A program made the translations under genes and the position numbers. A DNA stretch of 64,000 nt from Phallus indusiatus (Eukaryota > Basidiomycota > Agaricomycetes > Phallales > Phallaceae). Positions 47,040 through 59,545 of the stretch are shown piece by piece; the first letter of the stretch is position 1; the number at the start of each line of letters is the position of its first letter. The DNA is taken from the NCBI GenBank assembly GCA_027605045.1, contig JAQFWX010000066.1, forward strand, positions 124,001 to 188,000, written 5' to 3'. The notes under the pieces are model-generated. The model searched no databases. It was not told the origin of the DNA and saw only the letters and a list, made by a program, of their open reading frames with translations.

Positions 47040-47700
47040 GCGCAGCTTGCCCTAAAGCAGTAAAATACATGAAACGTCACAAAGGAAAGCTGCCAATTCC
47101 TATCGGAGGCTCGACTAAAGGCACAACACTTGCTTATGGGGATTACGGAATTCACATTCGTGGAAATGGCATGAGATTTAGCGCAAAGCATTTGACAACG
47201 GCCCAAGATGTCTTAAAACGAAAATTGAAAGAAATAAAACATGCAAAAGTGTGCCTTCGACTCTTCCCGGATGTTCCCGTCTGTATCAAGGTATTTGGGT
47301 ATCATTCAAACGTCGCGAGCAAGGTTGATTGACGTGTTTATTAGGGAAATGAAACACGGGTATGGGTAAAGGCAAAGGTCCGTTTGGATTTTGAGCTACA
47401 AGAGTTGTCACCGGTCGTGTAATTTTCGAAATTGGTACACCGTCGGGGATGGCTCCAATTCATGAAGAGCTGGCACGAGAAGGTACGATTCATATTTAAA
47501 CATTGTTCTACGTCTTTTTTATCAGCTCAAATTTCACCATAGCTGTCCGTCAAGCGAGTGACAAACACCCGTGCACCACCGAATTCATCACAAAATGCTC
47601 CGCTCTCCGCTTGGGAAATTTGGAAATTACATCCGGATTATTATCGAAACCCCCAGATGTTACGCCCATAGTAAATAATATAATTTGCATTGATTCTATG
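47040..47700 (+). pseudogene. Mitochondrial ribosomal protein L16 fragment
   Basis: uL16m of the mitochondrial large ribosomal subunit. Readable: KYMKRHKGKLPIPIGGSTKG, TTLAYGDYGIHIRGNGMRFS, AKHLTTAQDVLKRKLKEIK, RLFPDVPVCIK (47065-47290), an intron at 47291-47344, GNETR, then in another frame MGKGKGPFGF, a stop where the family has Trp (TGA), and ATRVVTGRVIFEIG with APIHEELAREG (47395-47480). After an intron, ITKCSALRLGNLEITSG near 47590-47640. A 2-nt insertion follows GNETR. The N-terminus is missing because HK copy b abuts it. Confidence 0.85.
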
Positions 47701-47929
47701 TACAACACGTCAATAAAACGCGTATTTTGTTGGGTGCCAGTGGTGCTTGAAGTCACGTAACTTCCCATCGCGACTTCGGTTTCACAAACTCACTGAGTGA
47801 GGCAGTTTCACGATATGGCTGATGCTGCGGCCAGAAGTCAGAAATCACAAATATTGAATACTAAGCGCAGTGTCTTTGGACCTACTACTAGTAGTGACGC
47901 GCGACGGGTAACGAGTAACGCATCTTGCA

Positions 47930-48330
47930 ATGAGTGACTTCAATCTTGATCCCGGTGTCGAAGAAGTGCTCACATTATTGACTTTTGAGGTAGATCGGTA
48001 CTTCTAGCCACCTTTCACATAGCCTAAACATTTTTTAGGACAAATTTGATGTCAAAGATTTTGTCTCTTGAACGCAGTCGTCTCAGAGGCAGAGCAGGCT
48101 CGACAACTCTACCTGTACATCTTTCATTGATGCGCCATGGTTGTCAGTAGGTTCCTCGTCGTCCACGACATGCCACAGAGACCGTACTCGTCCCTAGACT
48201 TCAGGACCACTCATTTCCACCTGGATCACTGCAGTATACCGCCCCAGAACTACTTCCTCAGCCAGGTCCCAGCAATCATTACACCACTCATACGACTTCT
48301 CTTCAATCATTATTATCAGCCCCGTTTGTA
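47930..48330 (+). pseudogene. Possible exocyst Sec10-like N-terminus
   Basis: A short first exon MSDFNLDPGVEEVLTLLTFE, an intron with GT...TTTTTAG at about 47990-48038, then DKFDVKDFVS and a TGA. The pairing of a DPxVxEVL leader with DKFDVKxFV resembles the start of fungal Sec10, but only about 30 residues can be read and the rest (to 48330) is Ser/Gln/His-rich without a signature. CGCG elements lie just upstream (47896-47904). Identity tentative. Confidence 0.3.
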
Positions 48331-49027
48331 GATAAATATTGTCAAGGGTACGTTTTGATTATGATTAGTTTTGTAACCCTTTCATTCCTCTTAATTAGGT
48401 ACACGAACAACAACGACACAAGGTCATCCTAGTACTCAAGATCAGGCTCAAATGCAAGTAATCTTTCGCTCTGCTTGGTGGCATTACCATCATCTCTAAC
48501 AACACTAACAGATAGATTCGCGATATAACGCTGGCGAGGTGCTCTTCTGGATAGATGCTGGATGTTCGTTATAATGTAGACCACTCCCATAATCCTTCAG
48601 ATGCCAGCGCAATGTGCAGGAGGTTGATATTAATGATTTCATATCGTATAGCATAGACATTATAGCTACATATCTATGTTTAATAGATTCCATGAGATAA
48701 TGCCTCGCAGCCATCTAAGAGCACACATCTTTCAATGAAAACTCCTTTGTTGAGACATCTGAATAAACGTACCAAGGATTTTACCCGCAACCATTCATAA
48801 TCCCTTGCCATATTTGCAAGCTGAACCACTATCTAAAAAGTCGAAACCCAATCGCCGCATTTACTTGTCCATCATGATGTGAATAAAGCATATATATTTC
48901 TGTTGATGTCATAGCGGTAGGCCCATGGTTCAGTTCATGGAATGCTGCCTATGTCCGTTCAGTAAGAATATAATGTTCAAAGTCGAAGAATAACATGTTG
49001 GAAATATAGGGAGATGGGGGATAGAGA
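48331..49027. other. AT-rich, nothing recognised
   Basis: No coding motif, RNA structure or repeat recognised beyond short low-complexity AT stretches. Confidence 0.4.
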
Positions 49028-49086
49028 GACACAAGATGGACACAAGATGGGGCGCAAGATGGGGCGCAAGATGGGGCACATGATGG
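49028..49086. repeat. 11-12 bp minisatellite
   Basis: Five tandem units of the type (AC/GGC)ACAAGATGG: two ACACAAGATGG, two GGCGCAAGATGG, one GGCACATGATGG. Isolated in AT-rich sequence. Confidence 0.8.
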
Positions 49087-50066
49087 TGGAGACGCTCAAG
49101 TCTATTCCCTGCACCAAAGCTTCCCTCCTACCATCCGGAAGCTAATTTCTGGTGATAAATCTGAGTTCAGAATAGATATGTGGAGTTAGATCTGGGTTTA
49201 AATATTACTGCTATTAGAAAATAATATGTTGGTCCTTTTTAATCTCCGTTGTACTGTATAGAGTCCGACGCTACAAAACTCAACATAACATTATCATACC
49301 CTCAACTATCCATGATATCCTTTCCTTTATCCAATCTATCGATCGTGTTGCACAAACCAACCATCTTCAGAGGCGAGTTCCTGAAGCTGCAGAGACTGAC
49401 TTCAGCGTGTTTGTGAATATCAAAAAGTGCCGTAAAGACATATTATCACAATACTCACATTGAATATGAATAACCGCAAAGACACACTTACTAGCGTGCT
49501 TTCAAAAAGAGTACCCATATCATCAGACGTTGAATAAACGTTGCTTTTCTATTTGAATGAATCATGAAGTGAGCTTGCGATACTCAAGAAAGCTAGAAGG
49601 CAAGCTAAGCATAAATGATAATGTGGTACCTTTGATCACGAACTTCTTCCTTTGGAAGCACCCATATAATTATAGTTCACTATAGTTTGCTATAGTATAA
49701 GACACTTCATCATTCAAGGAAGATGTGTTCAAATAAGCTTACCAAGTGACGCCTGTCTCTATGTCGCACGATTCTCCAGGTGGCTATTACCAATCCTTCC
49801 TCACGGGCTTAGTTGGATATCCGGTATGTTATCTCCTTTCATTTTGTCATCTGATTCGGAGAGAATAAGCCATTATAGTCGTAGGAGATGCCAGTAAACG
49901 ATCTAGTGACTTACATGCGATATTTGCCGCAGCGCAATTTGTTCATAATCCAGAACCAAATCAGAGTTCCGAACATCTAATAACCACTAAACAATGACAT
50001 AGCATGCTGAAACGAAATAAAACCAACCTGCTCCATCTTTACAACCTTCTCAACATACCTAACACG
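49087..50066. other. AT-rich, mostly empty
   Basis: No gene recognised. A short exon-like start (MSHDSPGGYYQSFLTGLVGY with a GTATGT donor) occurs at 49760-49826 plus but cannot be extended. Confidence 0.35.
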
Positions 50067-50767
50067 TTATTTAGAATCACAATTATCTTTCCTCTTATCA
50101 ACGACTTTGTGTCCGGCCGACGCTGATTTAGAACTACTTCGCTTTCTTCTCATCCGAAGCAGCTTTTTATGAGTATGAACCGATGAACCTTCATCCAATG
50201 CAAACGCAGGTAAATCGCCATCTTTAAGAGCGTAAGATTCGCCCAGAACCGCTTTAACCGGCACGGAATCGCCCAAGAACCGATGTAACTTGGCGAGTTT
50301 ATCCATCTTTTTGCGCTTTTTTGCTCGGAAATAGAAACCCGGGATTCTCAAACGTATGGATGGAATTCGTCATGATATATGAAGGTTGTCTATGCAATTG
50401 ATGGAGCAAGAGATGCCGTCCATGAGGCACGATGAATGGTGAGATTTTGTTCAGGAGATGATGACGACTCGGATGATACTTCCAGCGACGCATCACCCGT
50501 CGTTCTAATCACAGGCTCGGTATTCGACGTTATGAATGGCAGAATGATCACAGAAAGAGGTGATGGAGAGATAGGAGAGTATGATGTAGCTAGGTTTAGT
50601 TGAATCTCGGGCATCGTACTCTTCTCCTGGCATCGTTGAAGAGGCGTTTGTCGAGGTGGCGGTAGGATGAGGAGATGCTCCAGTGGAAACGGACGACTCG
50701 AAGATGATGACCACGGCTCCGCTAAGAGGGACGTTCCAACCAGGACTAGGAGCAAGCCAGGCTTCAT
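50067..50767 (-). other. Uncharacterised secreted-or-nuclear gene remnant
   Basis: The last exon, ending at 50067, reads KLAKLHRFLGDSVPVKAVLG ... LLRMRRKRSSSKSASAGHK, basic and protein-like. Upstream (50767-50390) a hydrophobic start (KPGLLLVLVGTSLLAEPW) and Ser/Pro-rich stretches appear in different frames. A short RFLGDxVP motif occurs in some fungal signalling proteins, but I cannot place it. Splicing unclear. Confidence 0.3.
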
Positions 50768-50864
50768 GACCGGTATCTTAGTCTATGAATCAGCAAAGGT
50801 TGGAAGCGTAGAAGAAGTGTACGTACATTTTCACATTGTCTGTGCCTCGAAATGTCGCCAGTAA

Positions 50865-51499
50865 CATTACGTTTTCGAGGGGTAGGGATACCCAGAATTC
50901 AAATTGCCAGTTGGGCTGATCGAGTTATCAAAGTGGCCCTTGAGGTCGATTAAGCCATCCCCGGATCATCGCCAAGCTGGACTTGGAATGAAACTGGGAA
51001 TGAACGGCTACAGGTGACAAAGACGCAAAGCGGGACTGTAGCGTTGTGCAAGACTGGAAAACTACGTTAAGTGTTAGTCCTTGATCTGCCACTTAGTAAT
51101 TGTAAAACGTACTAGACGATGGAAACCCAGCTGTTGTGTTCAGAGACTCCTACTCCATCTGTCGGACCTGCAAACTTGAAAGAGCTGATAGTATGTCAAG
51201 TCATGACATCAATATTTCCTGAATAACACACTTGCCGTTGTTATCATCACGAATTCGATCGCAATTGAGCGTAGATTGACATTGTTCTAGTTCCATCGTC
51301 AAAAATCTTGTGCACATTCGATGCAAGCACGTTGTTTGTATGACCTTCTTCTTCGTCAGAGTCTCTGCATCGGTTAGGAAATACATACAACTTTGTTGGT
51401 TATACACATTAATAAAACCACGCGACCTACGGTTGGGTAAGCGGCATGCAATGGTAGTAAGTAAGTCTGCGACAAGGTCGCAAGAAAGCTTGATAAAGC
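50865..51499. other. Unassigned
   Basis: Short overlapping frames only; no motif recognised. Confidence 0.35.
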
Positions 51500-51800
51500 T
51501 ATAGAAGCACGATCAATATAATCCAAATGATAATTGTTACATGTCAAAAAGAATGAGGAAGTTCAAACCGTTCAATGACCGTGATTGGTACGGTGTACAC
51601 AGGAGCAAGCAAGTTTGATGAAACTAGAGAAGCACGATCAATAAAATCAAAATTATAATAATGAATCCCTTACTCGTCATCAAGTAATGGACAAGATCAC
51701 ACCGTTAACAACGATCGTCACGATGTACGCAGAGGACAATTAGAACTCATCGTAGTTCCAATCTTACCCAGCTCGGCTTTTACCGAAGTTTTTCGTGATT
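51500..51800. repeat. Family C repeat, copy 2 (internally duplicated)
   Basis: Matches 41880-42110. Inside it the AAGCACGATCAATA(T/A)AATC-type start occurs twice (about 51507 and 51628), so this copy is a partial tandem duplication. No coding content. Confidence 0.6.
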
Positions 51801-53290
51801 AGGTGCGCCATTTCACCACCCGAAAATTCCCTATGGACACCTCCTGACACCCACCACGTCTTTCTAAATGCTACCATCTTATAACCCTTTCGTCATCGAC
51901 CTGAAATCATCACCACTCGTTGAAGTCCGGTTTACAGGTATGTTCGTCATTCTCAATACAAACATTTAATTCACAACTCATCCGGAAACTATTTATTAAC
52001 GTCTCCTACCGAGTACGGAGTACGTCAGCCAGGTTTACAGAGACATATCTGCTCTAATCAGTATGTTTTTTTTGTTATACGCGGTCTCTCTTACACAACT
52101 TCATTCTTATTTCTGACTACAGCGCTAACATCTTTCGTTTCTGTCATACACCCGTCGTTTTTTTAATATAGTATATATATATCTATATATATCAACAACG
52201 CAAGCTCGTCCTTAATGGCTATACGCTCAAGCAGCGTTTTGCGCTCTTGTCTTTAGCTCTCTCTTTCTCTCTGGCAACAACACCTATCGGGAGCCCAAAG
52301 TCAAGATCTTCCCTCTGATCAAGAATCTCAAATCAATTTGACAACACTGGTATCACCGTTGTCCCACCAGCTTCCAACGGCAACACTCGCTCGTCAGTCA
52401 AGTGGTTTTGGTGCACCGTCCGATACCCACGCATGATAATGCTAACCATAGTCAACCATCCCTATCACATCCAGCTATTCCCATCGACTTATAACCTTTT
52501 TTGGTGTCGCAGAATGCCGACTTCCAAATGATTACGAAACAGATCGAAGCGGTCATAAAAGACTGGCACGATAACACTCGGTTGGACTACGACAGCTCAA
52601 CGATGAAATCCACATTAGGTCGTTCACCTACAGCTTCCTCACTCTTTCCGGCTTCTACACTTCAATCGACGCCTCTAATATGAATATTAAATTCTCAGTG
52701 AGATCTCCCTCGAGCACTGCTCCCAGTTTTGTCCTAGTTCTTCAGTATGTCCGCTATTGCTTTAGATCTCTTTCCATATAACCCCCGCAGCTCAACTTTT
52801 AATCACTCGCCATCATCTTTCCTCGTCTGTCATGATACGAACTATGTAATATGTCTATGAAACCTATGAATCCCTTTATGATTTCGGCCTTGTAAATAGT
52901 TAGACTGGCCTGGCTCGAGCTCCACTGAAAAAATTGTACTTAGGGTTCGGAGTTCAAACGTTCAATACGTTCAGTCTCCGTTTTGTGATCTATATAATCT
53001 TGTTCACGTTCATCATCATACCGTCGTGTCCCACCAAGTCAGCGATGTCAATCTAGAAAGCGTGTCCGTTTCGATTGACCATCAGCATCGCTATGACCTA
53101 GCTGCCGCACTGTCCGGCGCGGTCAATGAAAATCCAACCAGCAAAGACCAACCACGGTCGCCAACCCCCCCCCAAAAAAAAAAAAACATCGGTTGCATCA
53201 CCACAAGCGCTTGCCCACAGGTGGTAGGCTTTCGCGCTCGTGATCTTTTTGTTCTAAAAGTACTTTTTCGCTGCTGTAGGTTGAGGCTGT
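51801..53290. other. Unassigned, low complexity
   Basis: AT dinucleotide tract near 52166-52192, CT-rich 52200-52280, and an A-run at 53172-53185. One protein-like open segment at 52513-52680 plus (QNADFQMITKQIEAVIKDWH) looks like an exon of an unrecognised gene. Confidence 0.35.
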
Positions 53291-53299
53291 GTAAAGGCA

Positions 53300-53870
53300 T
53301 GGGGAGTCTGTAGTCGTCAAGTCCTCGAATCCGTCCTTCGAACTGTTTGACACTGCGTGACTGAAGGGGTGGGCGAGGACTCTATGGCTATGTTTTTAAG
53401 CACGTCGATTTCTGTCTTATGTGCTGAAGAGACTCGGTGTGTTTCCGACATAGAAAAATTTGTAGAAAGAAGAGAGCCTTGGGCATATATCGTGGGATGG
53501 GGCAGAGGGAGTAGCGCATGATACGTGGTTGGGAGCGATTCGTACAAGTAGGCCGTATATCTACAGAAAGGAATGATGATATTTCTTTCCTTCCAGAGTC
53601 GAGCGCAATATGGAACACTAACCTTTACTTGTGAAGCTGATCGACGTGCGAGTACCTTTTCCCCATTCTGGTGTAGTATCCCAATAGCAACGAGGTATAT
53701 TTTGCGAACCACGGGCCAGGAATATCGCTTAGTGGATCGGACAGCCACTGGCTGTGAATAAGCTTGTTGCCAAAGTCGTCGGAAGGTTGAGACGTAAAGG
53801 AGGTGTTGTTGATGAAAAAGATATACACGACAATGGATTGTTCCGATATTCCCTTATCATCATCGGCCAT
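53300..53870 (-). pseudogene. Cytochrome P450 N-terminal fragment
   Basis: Haem-thiolate monooxygenase family. The Pro-rich hinge and first helices are readable: DPLSDIPGPWFAKYTSLLLG and RMGKRYSHVDQLHK (53745-53625); an intron with GTAAAG...CTGTAG follows; then in three frames YGLLVRIAPNHVSCATPSA, TIYAQGSLLSTNF and a downstream FSHAVSNSSKDGFEDL (53560-53310). The frame changes show decay. The I-helix, ExxR and haem-binding Cys are all absent, so it cannot be an enzyme. Confidence 0.7.
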
Positions 53871-55080
53871 GTTTGACTTGATGCAATCAAGGCCGGTACG
53901 TACATAAACGCCGTCGTTTCAACGGCCCTTAAAGATGAGGGGTACCTGTCTTTGACTTGCGCGTACAATTAGGAAGATCCTGCAATGGATCATGATGGTG
54001 GTTGTTATTGTGATAGATGATGACAATGACAAAGAAAGGCTCCTTCAAGAAGAATTCCCTAAAACTCCGCATCCATCAATCTCTCGTATGGCCATTCTCG
54101 ACGGACCAGATGTGTGGAGAAAGGCATAGTGTATAAAAGTGATTTCTATCTCTTACTTCTTATTGCCTTCCCTGATGTATGTTGCAGAGAACGCAAAGGA
54201 GCAGGACAGATTGCTCACAACACAACTATATGTACATTGCAAAATGACAAATCAATATCATTATTTTTGCAGTCCTTACATGAAGTCCGACCTGATTGTA
54301 ATATCACCAGAAGCAGCTTTAAACACGATTATCGCGCAAGCCTAGACAACAAAGAGCTCGCGTCAAATCCTAACTAGGACCATTTCTGTAAGATTCTTCT
54401 ATTATCGATATTTGGACTCTTTTTGACTAGCGCTAATCCGGTCAGAATATGAACCTCATATGCACACAGCCCCAGCCTCTCAACGTGGCAAAAACTCGGT
54501 GAGATCAAATCGGTCTAAGAAAAAAGAGTCGAAGTCTGAATGTCATCATTACAAGGTATTTCAAACGGAGGCAATAGGGAGAGAAAGACGGTATGTAAAA
54601 AAATAACATGTTTCGGCACGTTATATATACACAACGCCGTGCAAAATTCTACTGCTATGAAAGACCAACACGGAGGTTCTCAAATCCTAAATATGCTACG
54701 GAATGATAAATATCATTCGATACCTTGATTTACAATTTACAGATATATATTATATACATATATAGATCATACTAGAATTAGATCTTGTTTCCAGGTAAAA
54801 GGGCATTGAGAAGGGGAAAATAAAATGAAGATCTGCGTTGTGAAATAATGACTGTATTTGCGAACTAATAGGGTGTCTTATCAGGCAAGTTCCAGCGAGA
54901 ACAAAGAACGTCAAGTAACTGGGGCCGACAATGTCTACATTCCAATGTTGATCATGAAAGGAGAGGTGGTCGGGCTATAGACATACAGTAAATATTGATT
55001 GGTGGGGTCTGAATGTCCTTTGGTGCGTGGTTAAGCTGGTCAAAATAGCTCGGTCCTCGACTTCTGGAAAACTGTGCGGA
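53871..55080. other. Unassigned, with one protein-like exon
   Basis: 54139-54345 plus reads ENAKEQDRLLTTQLYVHCKM and CSPYMKSDLIVISPEAALNT, which looks like real coding sequence, but I cannot name it. 54450-54540 has a basic Ser-rich stretch. AT repeats at 54735-54770. The rest shows nothing. Confidence 0.3.
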
Positions 55081-56920
55081 AGAAACGGTTTTGTCAAGTC
55101 GATAGAAAATTTTAATAAAATGAACTAACAAGCTTTGAACCGAAATGATACAACGGAGTTGAGAACGGGTACTAACGGTCAGTATCATTGTCGTGGAAAA
55201 CAGCGGCGGCAGGGATCAATATATTTTGACGGACGCTCAGCACAAGTCGGATAAGAAGGATCAAGTGTTGCGATACCGAGCGATACAATAGAAGGGTAAG
55301 AAATCTACAATTCAAGATAGGCGTTAGATTGGAACAGGAGAGATAAACAACGTACTGCACACTATCGTGGGCAGGGATGGCACGGGTGATGCTGCTGGAC
55401 CTAGGCGGATGTAGGCTGGAGCAGAACATAATTTTTAAGCATAAAAAATGGAGCAAAAGACGGCGGCACACCTTTACTAAAAAGAAAGGTTGAATGGCGG
55501 CTAGTCCTTGAGCGTCCTAAACCCAAAACCCTGGATTAGTTGGTTATGAGGCGGCAAGTGAAGATAAGAAATCATGATTAGATGGCTAAGAGCAAGAAAT
55601 GAATGCTGAACAACGTACTATTAATTTGAAGTGCTGGAAAAGGAAAGAGACGACAAGGGCATTGGAGATGCTGCTGGAGACCGGGTCGAATTGGGCGATG
55701 ATAAGGCTGATACAGGGCGAAGTCGTCTGGATTTGGCCCAGCGTAGTTTGAAACAGGCAACGTTTAGAGCATAATAGAGAAAAGTACAAGGTCAGCGCAC
55801 CTTGAGAATGAAAAGGGTGGCAATGACAGCAGGGGGGGATCGTCCTCATCTTATAATTTGCGGTGTTGCCTGGGTAGTAGCTGTTGGAGCGAGGATGCAA
55901 GGGCTAATAGAATACGGAGAAGGTTTTTGTTCGGAGTTAAGAGGGTGGTGGATGGCCAGGGAGGTGGCCTGAGCAGAAGAGTGTATCAGTACAGTGTTGA
56001 TGGTACCGCCGACAGGGAGGACAGACAGGGCTGGACGGGAAGAACAGAGTTAAGATTTCGGCGTGCCCCATATGACTTAATGTTGATAGGGCGGGAGAAA
56101 TGTTAAAATGACGTTGAAATGTGTGAAAGTATGTGCGACTTACTGTGTTGAGTGTAGTAAATGGGTGACGGCGACATAAGAGAAGGCCCCGAGAGGCTCA
56201 GTACAGCTTGGGTCTTGGTAATGGTGAATACAAGAGACGAAGAAGAGAGTAACGTCCAGGGGTGCGCTAATTTTATATCAGCGGAATCGACACCCAACAA
56301 TCTTCCACCAATCATGACAATAGATCGACAATAACGTTCAGAGAGGGCCTGTTTGCGTGGTAAGAATCATATCAACGCGGGTGCCAAATGTCAAACAAAC
56401 AGTAAGAGTAAGACGAGCCTTTCTGCATCTTAGTCAGAGGATGAATTACTTAATGAGAGACTTACTTTGAGTCCGAATGGGTGATAGGACGGTGATGGTG
56501 GTTGCAGGGCGAGAGAGTTTGGATTAGGCGAGGGTGGTCTAAAGCAGATGGCGTTTAGAGCAAAATAAAGAGAATAAAAGAGAATAAAAGGACAACACAC
56601 CTTGAGATTGAAAAGCAAGGTGGACTAACCGCCACTGACACAAGAGTCCGTCCTTCCCAGTTGGCAGATTAGATTGAATTGAGGGCTGGGATGAGAGGTG
56701 AAGATGGTGCTTCTAAACGCACATCAGAAAATTGTGAGAAAGAGTTTAGACGACGCTGACCTAACTGTAAGCGATCAGTACGAATGACACGACCACTTCA
56801 CGATCTAGGTGAATACGAGTGGAGCTTTGAAAGAGTAAAGATGCAAAGAACGAAACGACAACCAAGAACATAATGCTTACCTTCAGTTGTAAGAGAAGCC
56901 TTCTTAACACCGGTACCATC
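55081..56920 (-). repeat. Family A intron-like repeat, copy 4
   Basis: Pyrimidine-rich on minus with many intron-like blocks. 56130-56310 aligns with 29880-30080 in the same orientation, and a TGCTTTAGACC motif near 56540 recalls the other copies. It abuts block B copy 2, as copy 3 abuts block B copy 1 but on the other side. Confidence 0.55.
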
Positions 56921-56929
56921 AACGCCCTA

Positions 56930-57770
56930 CTATCCCGTCAAATGACTTACAGTAGCACCGAAAGCCTCTGGTTCGTTGGGACTACAAACATGATGTAACT
57001 GATGTGTACATTCAAACCGACGGTTGTTGTCGTTGAGAGGTGGTAGGGACTGCCATGCTTCTGTTCGGTTGGAAGCTTTGAACGAAGCATCATTCGAGAA
57101 GGATTCGGCTGGTATTTTGTCGCTCTCATTTGGACGAACGTGTAGTTGCTCGGAGCATATCGCTCTTTTAGAACATGGTCTGGTATCCACGTAGTCAGAA
57201 CTAGTGGGTAGCTGCTCGGCGTCAATCTTCAAGCTTCAAGCTTCAAGACTTCACTGTGAGGCTAAGAAAATCTGGTGTAGAACTAAAACAAACCCTTCGT
57301 GAGCAACACTTGTTTGGAATTGCTTTAAGCTTCCCGCCGACTCCGTTGAAGACGACTCATTGTCATCATCGTTGTCGTTTCTATCGGCTATTTCAGGTAA
57401 TTGCATCCACATGCAATTGGATACCATTTCCTCTGCGTCTCTTCCCACAACGATCATATCATGCCTGGAAGCCAGGTTTTGGGCAACGAAGTAGCGATAT
57501 AACTAGCATGCAGGTCGGTGCCCAAGACTAATAGCACTGATCCAAACGGTATTCGACGGTATTCCTGTAGATGTCGTTTGGTACACTACGTCGGGGGTTG
57601 AGTGTGTGCTGCTGAACGCCGATGCATGTGGTGATATGTTTTTGCGAACAACGTTGAGAAAAAAATGCGATCATTATGTAACGCGATTGTAATTTCCGCC
57701 GAGTTTATAGCGAACGTGTAGAATGATGATTTCGAAAAGTTAGATATACAGTACTACATGAATATCTGAA
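56930..57770 (-). repeat. Block B copy 2, unrecognised gene remnant
   Basis: Lies immediately 3' of the RPN11 fragment on the same strand. Readable segments: DAEEMVSNCMWMQLPEIADR, DRNDNDDDNESSSTESAGSL, FQTSVAHEGFVLVLHQIFLA (57450-57255), KIDAEQLPTSSDYVDTRPCS and ASFKASNRTEAWQSLPPLND (57232-57040). About 0.75 kb is duplicated at 28460-29345; a 75 bp piece also occurs at 33105-33178. The acidic segment is typical of a disordered linker. It lacks about 60 bp relative to copy 1 near 57328. Function unknown. Confidence 0.6.
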
Positions 57771-57772
57771 CC

Positions 57773-58550
57773 CTATAGCTCAGCAAGAATCATCGTGCCT
57801 AAATTATGGACAACCTGGTCTCCCATCACTTTCTCGACCGCTTCCTCTAAATGACGTTTGGGATCCTGTTTACCAACGTGTCGTGTTTTAAGTTGTTCAG
57901 GCGTTAGTGTCGATTCCTCTTGTATGGATTTATTGTAAGCCTCGGATAGTGACAGCATCGACTAAGTAAAAACACGTCAGCAGTAAGCTATCTTGCAAAT
58001 CTTGCAATAGAAAATTGATGCACTTTGACAGACTTTTCATTTAATTGCTGGTGTTGCTGGAAGTCCTTCAACTCCAAACCTTCTGACCAATTTCATTTAT
58101 GCAAGTTCATCAGCGTGGCCTGTTCTATTTCCGCCATTCAATAGTTGACTGATATGAAGTAATATCTATTAAGGCCGTGAATAAGTGACTGAATGGAGGG
58201 CTTGTTAATGTAGCCAATTTTCGACGTCGTCTGACGAGGTTTGCGTCCGAGAGCGGCAGGACTGGATTGATTAGACAAAATACGTCGATTACGGCCTTAC
58301 CTTTGACGGATTGAATGGGATCGATTACAACGGCAACCGAACGAGGATCTAAAGCTTCAAATGACTTCGAGACAGAACGTCAAAACATGCTGGGTGCTAA
58401 CGTCAACACTAGACAGCCAGCATCCAAACCCAGGGTGTGAATGATACCATCCTACGACAATTTCAGGCCGGCCCGTCTGTTTTAGCATGTCTGCCATCCG
58501 TTGTTGAAAGGAGTTATTAATAAGATGTCAGTAACCCAGTACTTACCACT
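57773..58550 (-). pseudogene. 26S proteasome deubiquitinase Rpn11 fragment
   Basis: Rpn11 is the lid metalloprotease that removes ubiquitin chains. The JAMM zinc motif is intact in sequence: [20 protein letters not shown] plus Asp (about 58480-58415). Then [20 protein letters not shown] (58360-58300), [20 protein letters not shown] (58230-58180), and the C-terminal LSLSEAYNKSIQEESTLTPE, TRHVGKQDPKRHLEEAVEKV and the tail to a stop at 57773. Damage: a 22-nt GT...AG-like insert after VSTQH, a frame change near 58240, stops after NY (58150 region) and after LHK. The N-terminal part upstream of the JAMM region is missing, and a different plus-strand fragment starts about 20 bp away. Confidence 0.85.
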
Positions 58551-58571
58551 GCTACGACCGCTACCACTACG

Positions 58572-59545
58572 GTGCTGTCTGGTCATACCAAAAGTACTTT
58601 TCGCTCGAAATCTCATCCACGTATGGGGAATAATAATGGTCGTTCGTTGAGTATTTTGCCTCGGCTAGGAATTGGCAGAGATAGAGCCGGTCAAGGGTAC
58701 GAGTTGGTGGAGGGAGGACAACGCCGTGGTTCGATGTCAACGATGCTCGTGGGTTCGAGAAAGAGGTTCATTTATGATCCCGTCGTGGGGGATGGTCAAG
58801 TATATTGGTTTCGTGGACGACATGTCCTAATCGGGAACAAACTGAGAGATGTGACAGCGCGTGACAGAAACTGACTGGCATTAAAAACCCGTCCGCGGGC
58901 AGGAGTCAAAAAACAAAATGCCTAGTGTTGAGCCTGCCGAATCTGCTCCATCTCGATCCAAACGAAAAAGAAGGAGAAGGAATGGGACAGAGACAGAGAA
59001 AAGGACAAGGACAAAGAATAAGGATAACAGGGAACGAAATTCGAGGTGGGTTTTAAGGATTGATTAAATTTTAAGAAAGTGAGATTGAAGGAAACTGCTA
59101 TCAAATAGTTTCTCTTCGAAATCCAGAGGACATCGGCGCCCTGCTAGGGTTCCTGGTGCTACGCTGCCCGGGCTGCAGCTCCCCATTCCTTCATGGGTTT
59201 GAAAGGAGTTCGCAGCGGGCTGGAACGATCACATTCCTCTTACATATCTTACCGATGGTCAAGCAGCTGCATTAGATGACGTCTTTTCGTCATCTACTCC
59301 TGCATCGAAACGTGAAACAGATCTTGACTTGACGGAATGGCATCAAGCTTGGCTTCGACACTTTGTCAAATTGCTAATTATTTTCCCGAAGAGCATACTT
59401 CGTAGACAATCCATTTCACTCGAACTCGGGATATGGACAACGTCGTGTCTGAATGGGATCATTGGCTGTCATATGATATCTTGTTTCAATCCGCTTGATC
59501 CTGCTATTTTCATTCCTGGATATGGAACGACCTCCGTTTAAAAAT
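58572..59545 (+). other. Unassigned coding remnants
   Basis: 58572-58874: RMGNNNGRSLSILPRLGIGR, GYELVEGGQRRGSMSTMLVG and VYWFRGRHVLIG, which loosely recalls the region before the AAA domain in fungal Bcs1-like proteins (weak). 58918-59040: a Lys/Arg-rich stretch. 59200-59350: FAAGWNDHIPLTYLTDGQAA and DLTEWHQAWLRHF in one frame, clearly protein-like but unnamed; frames change afterwards. Probably pieces of one or two decayed genes. Confidence 0.3.
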
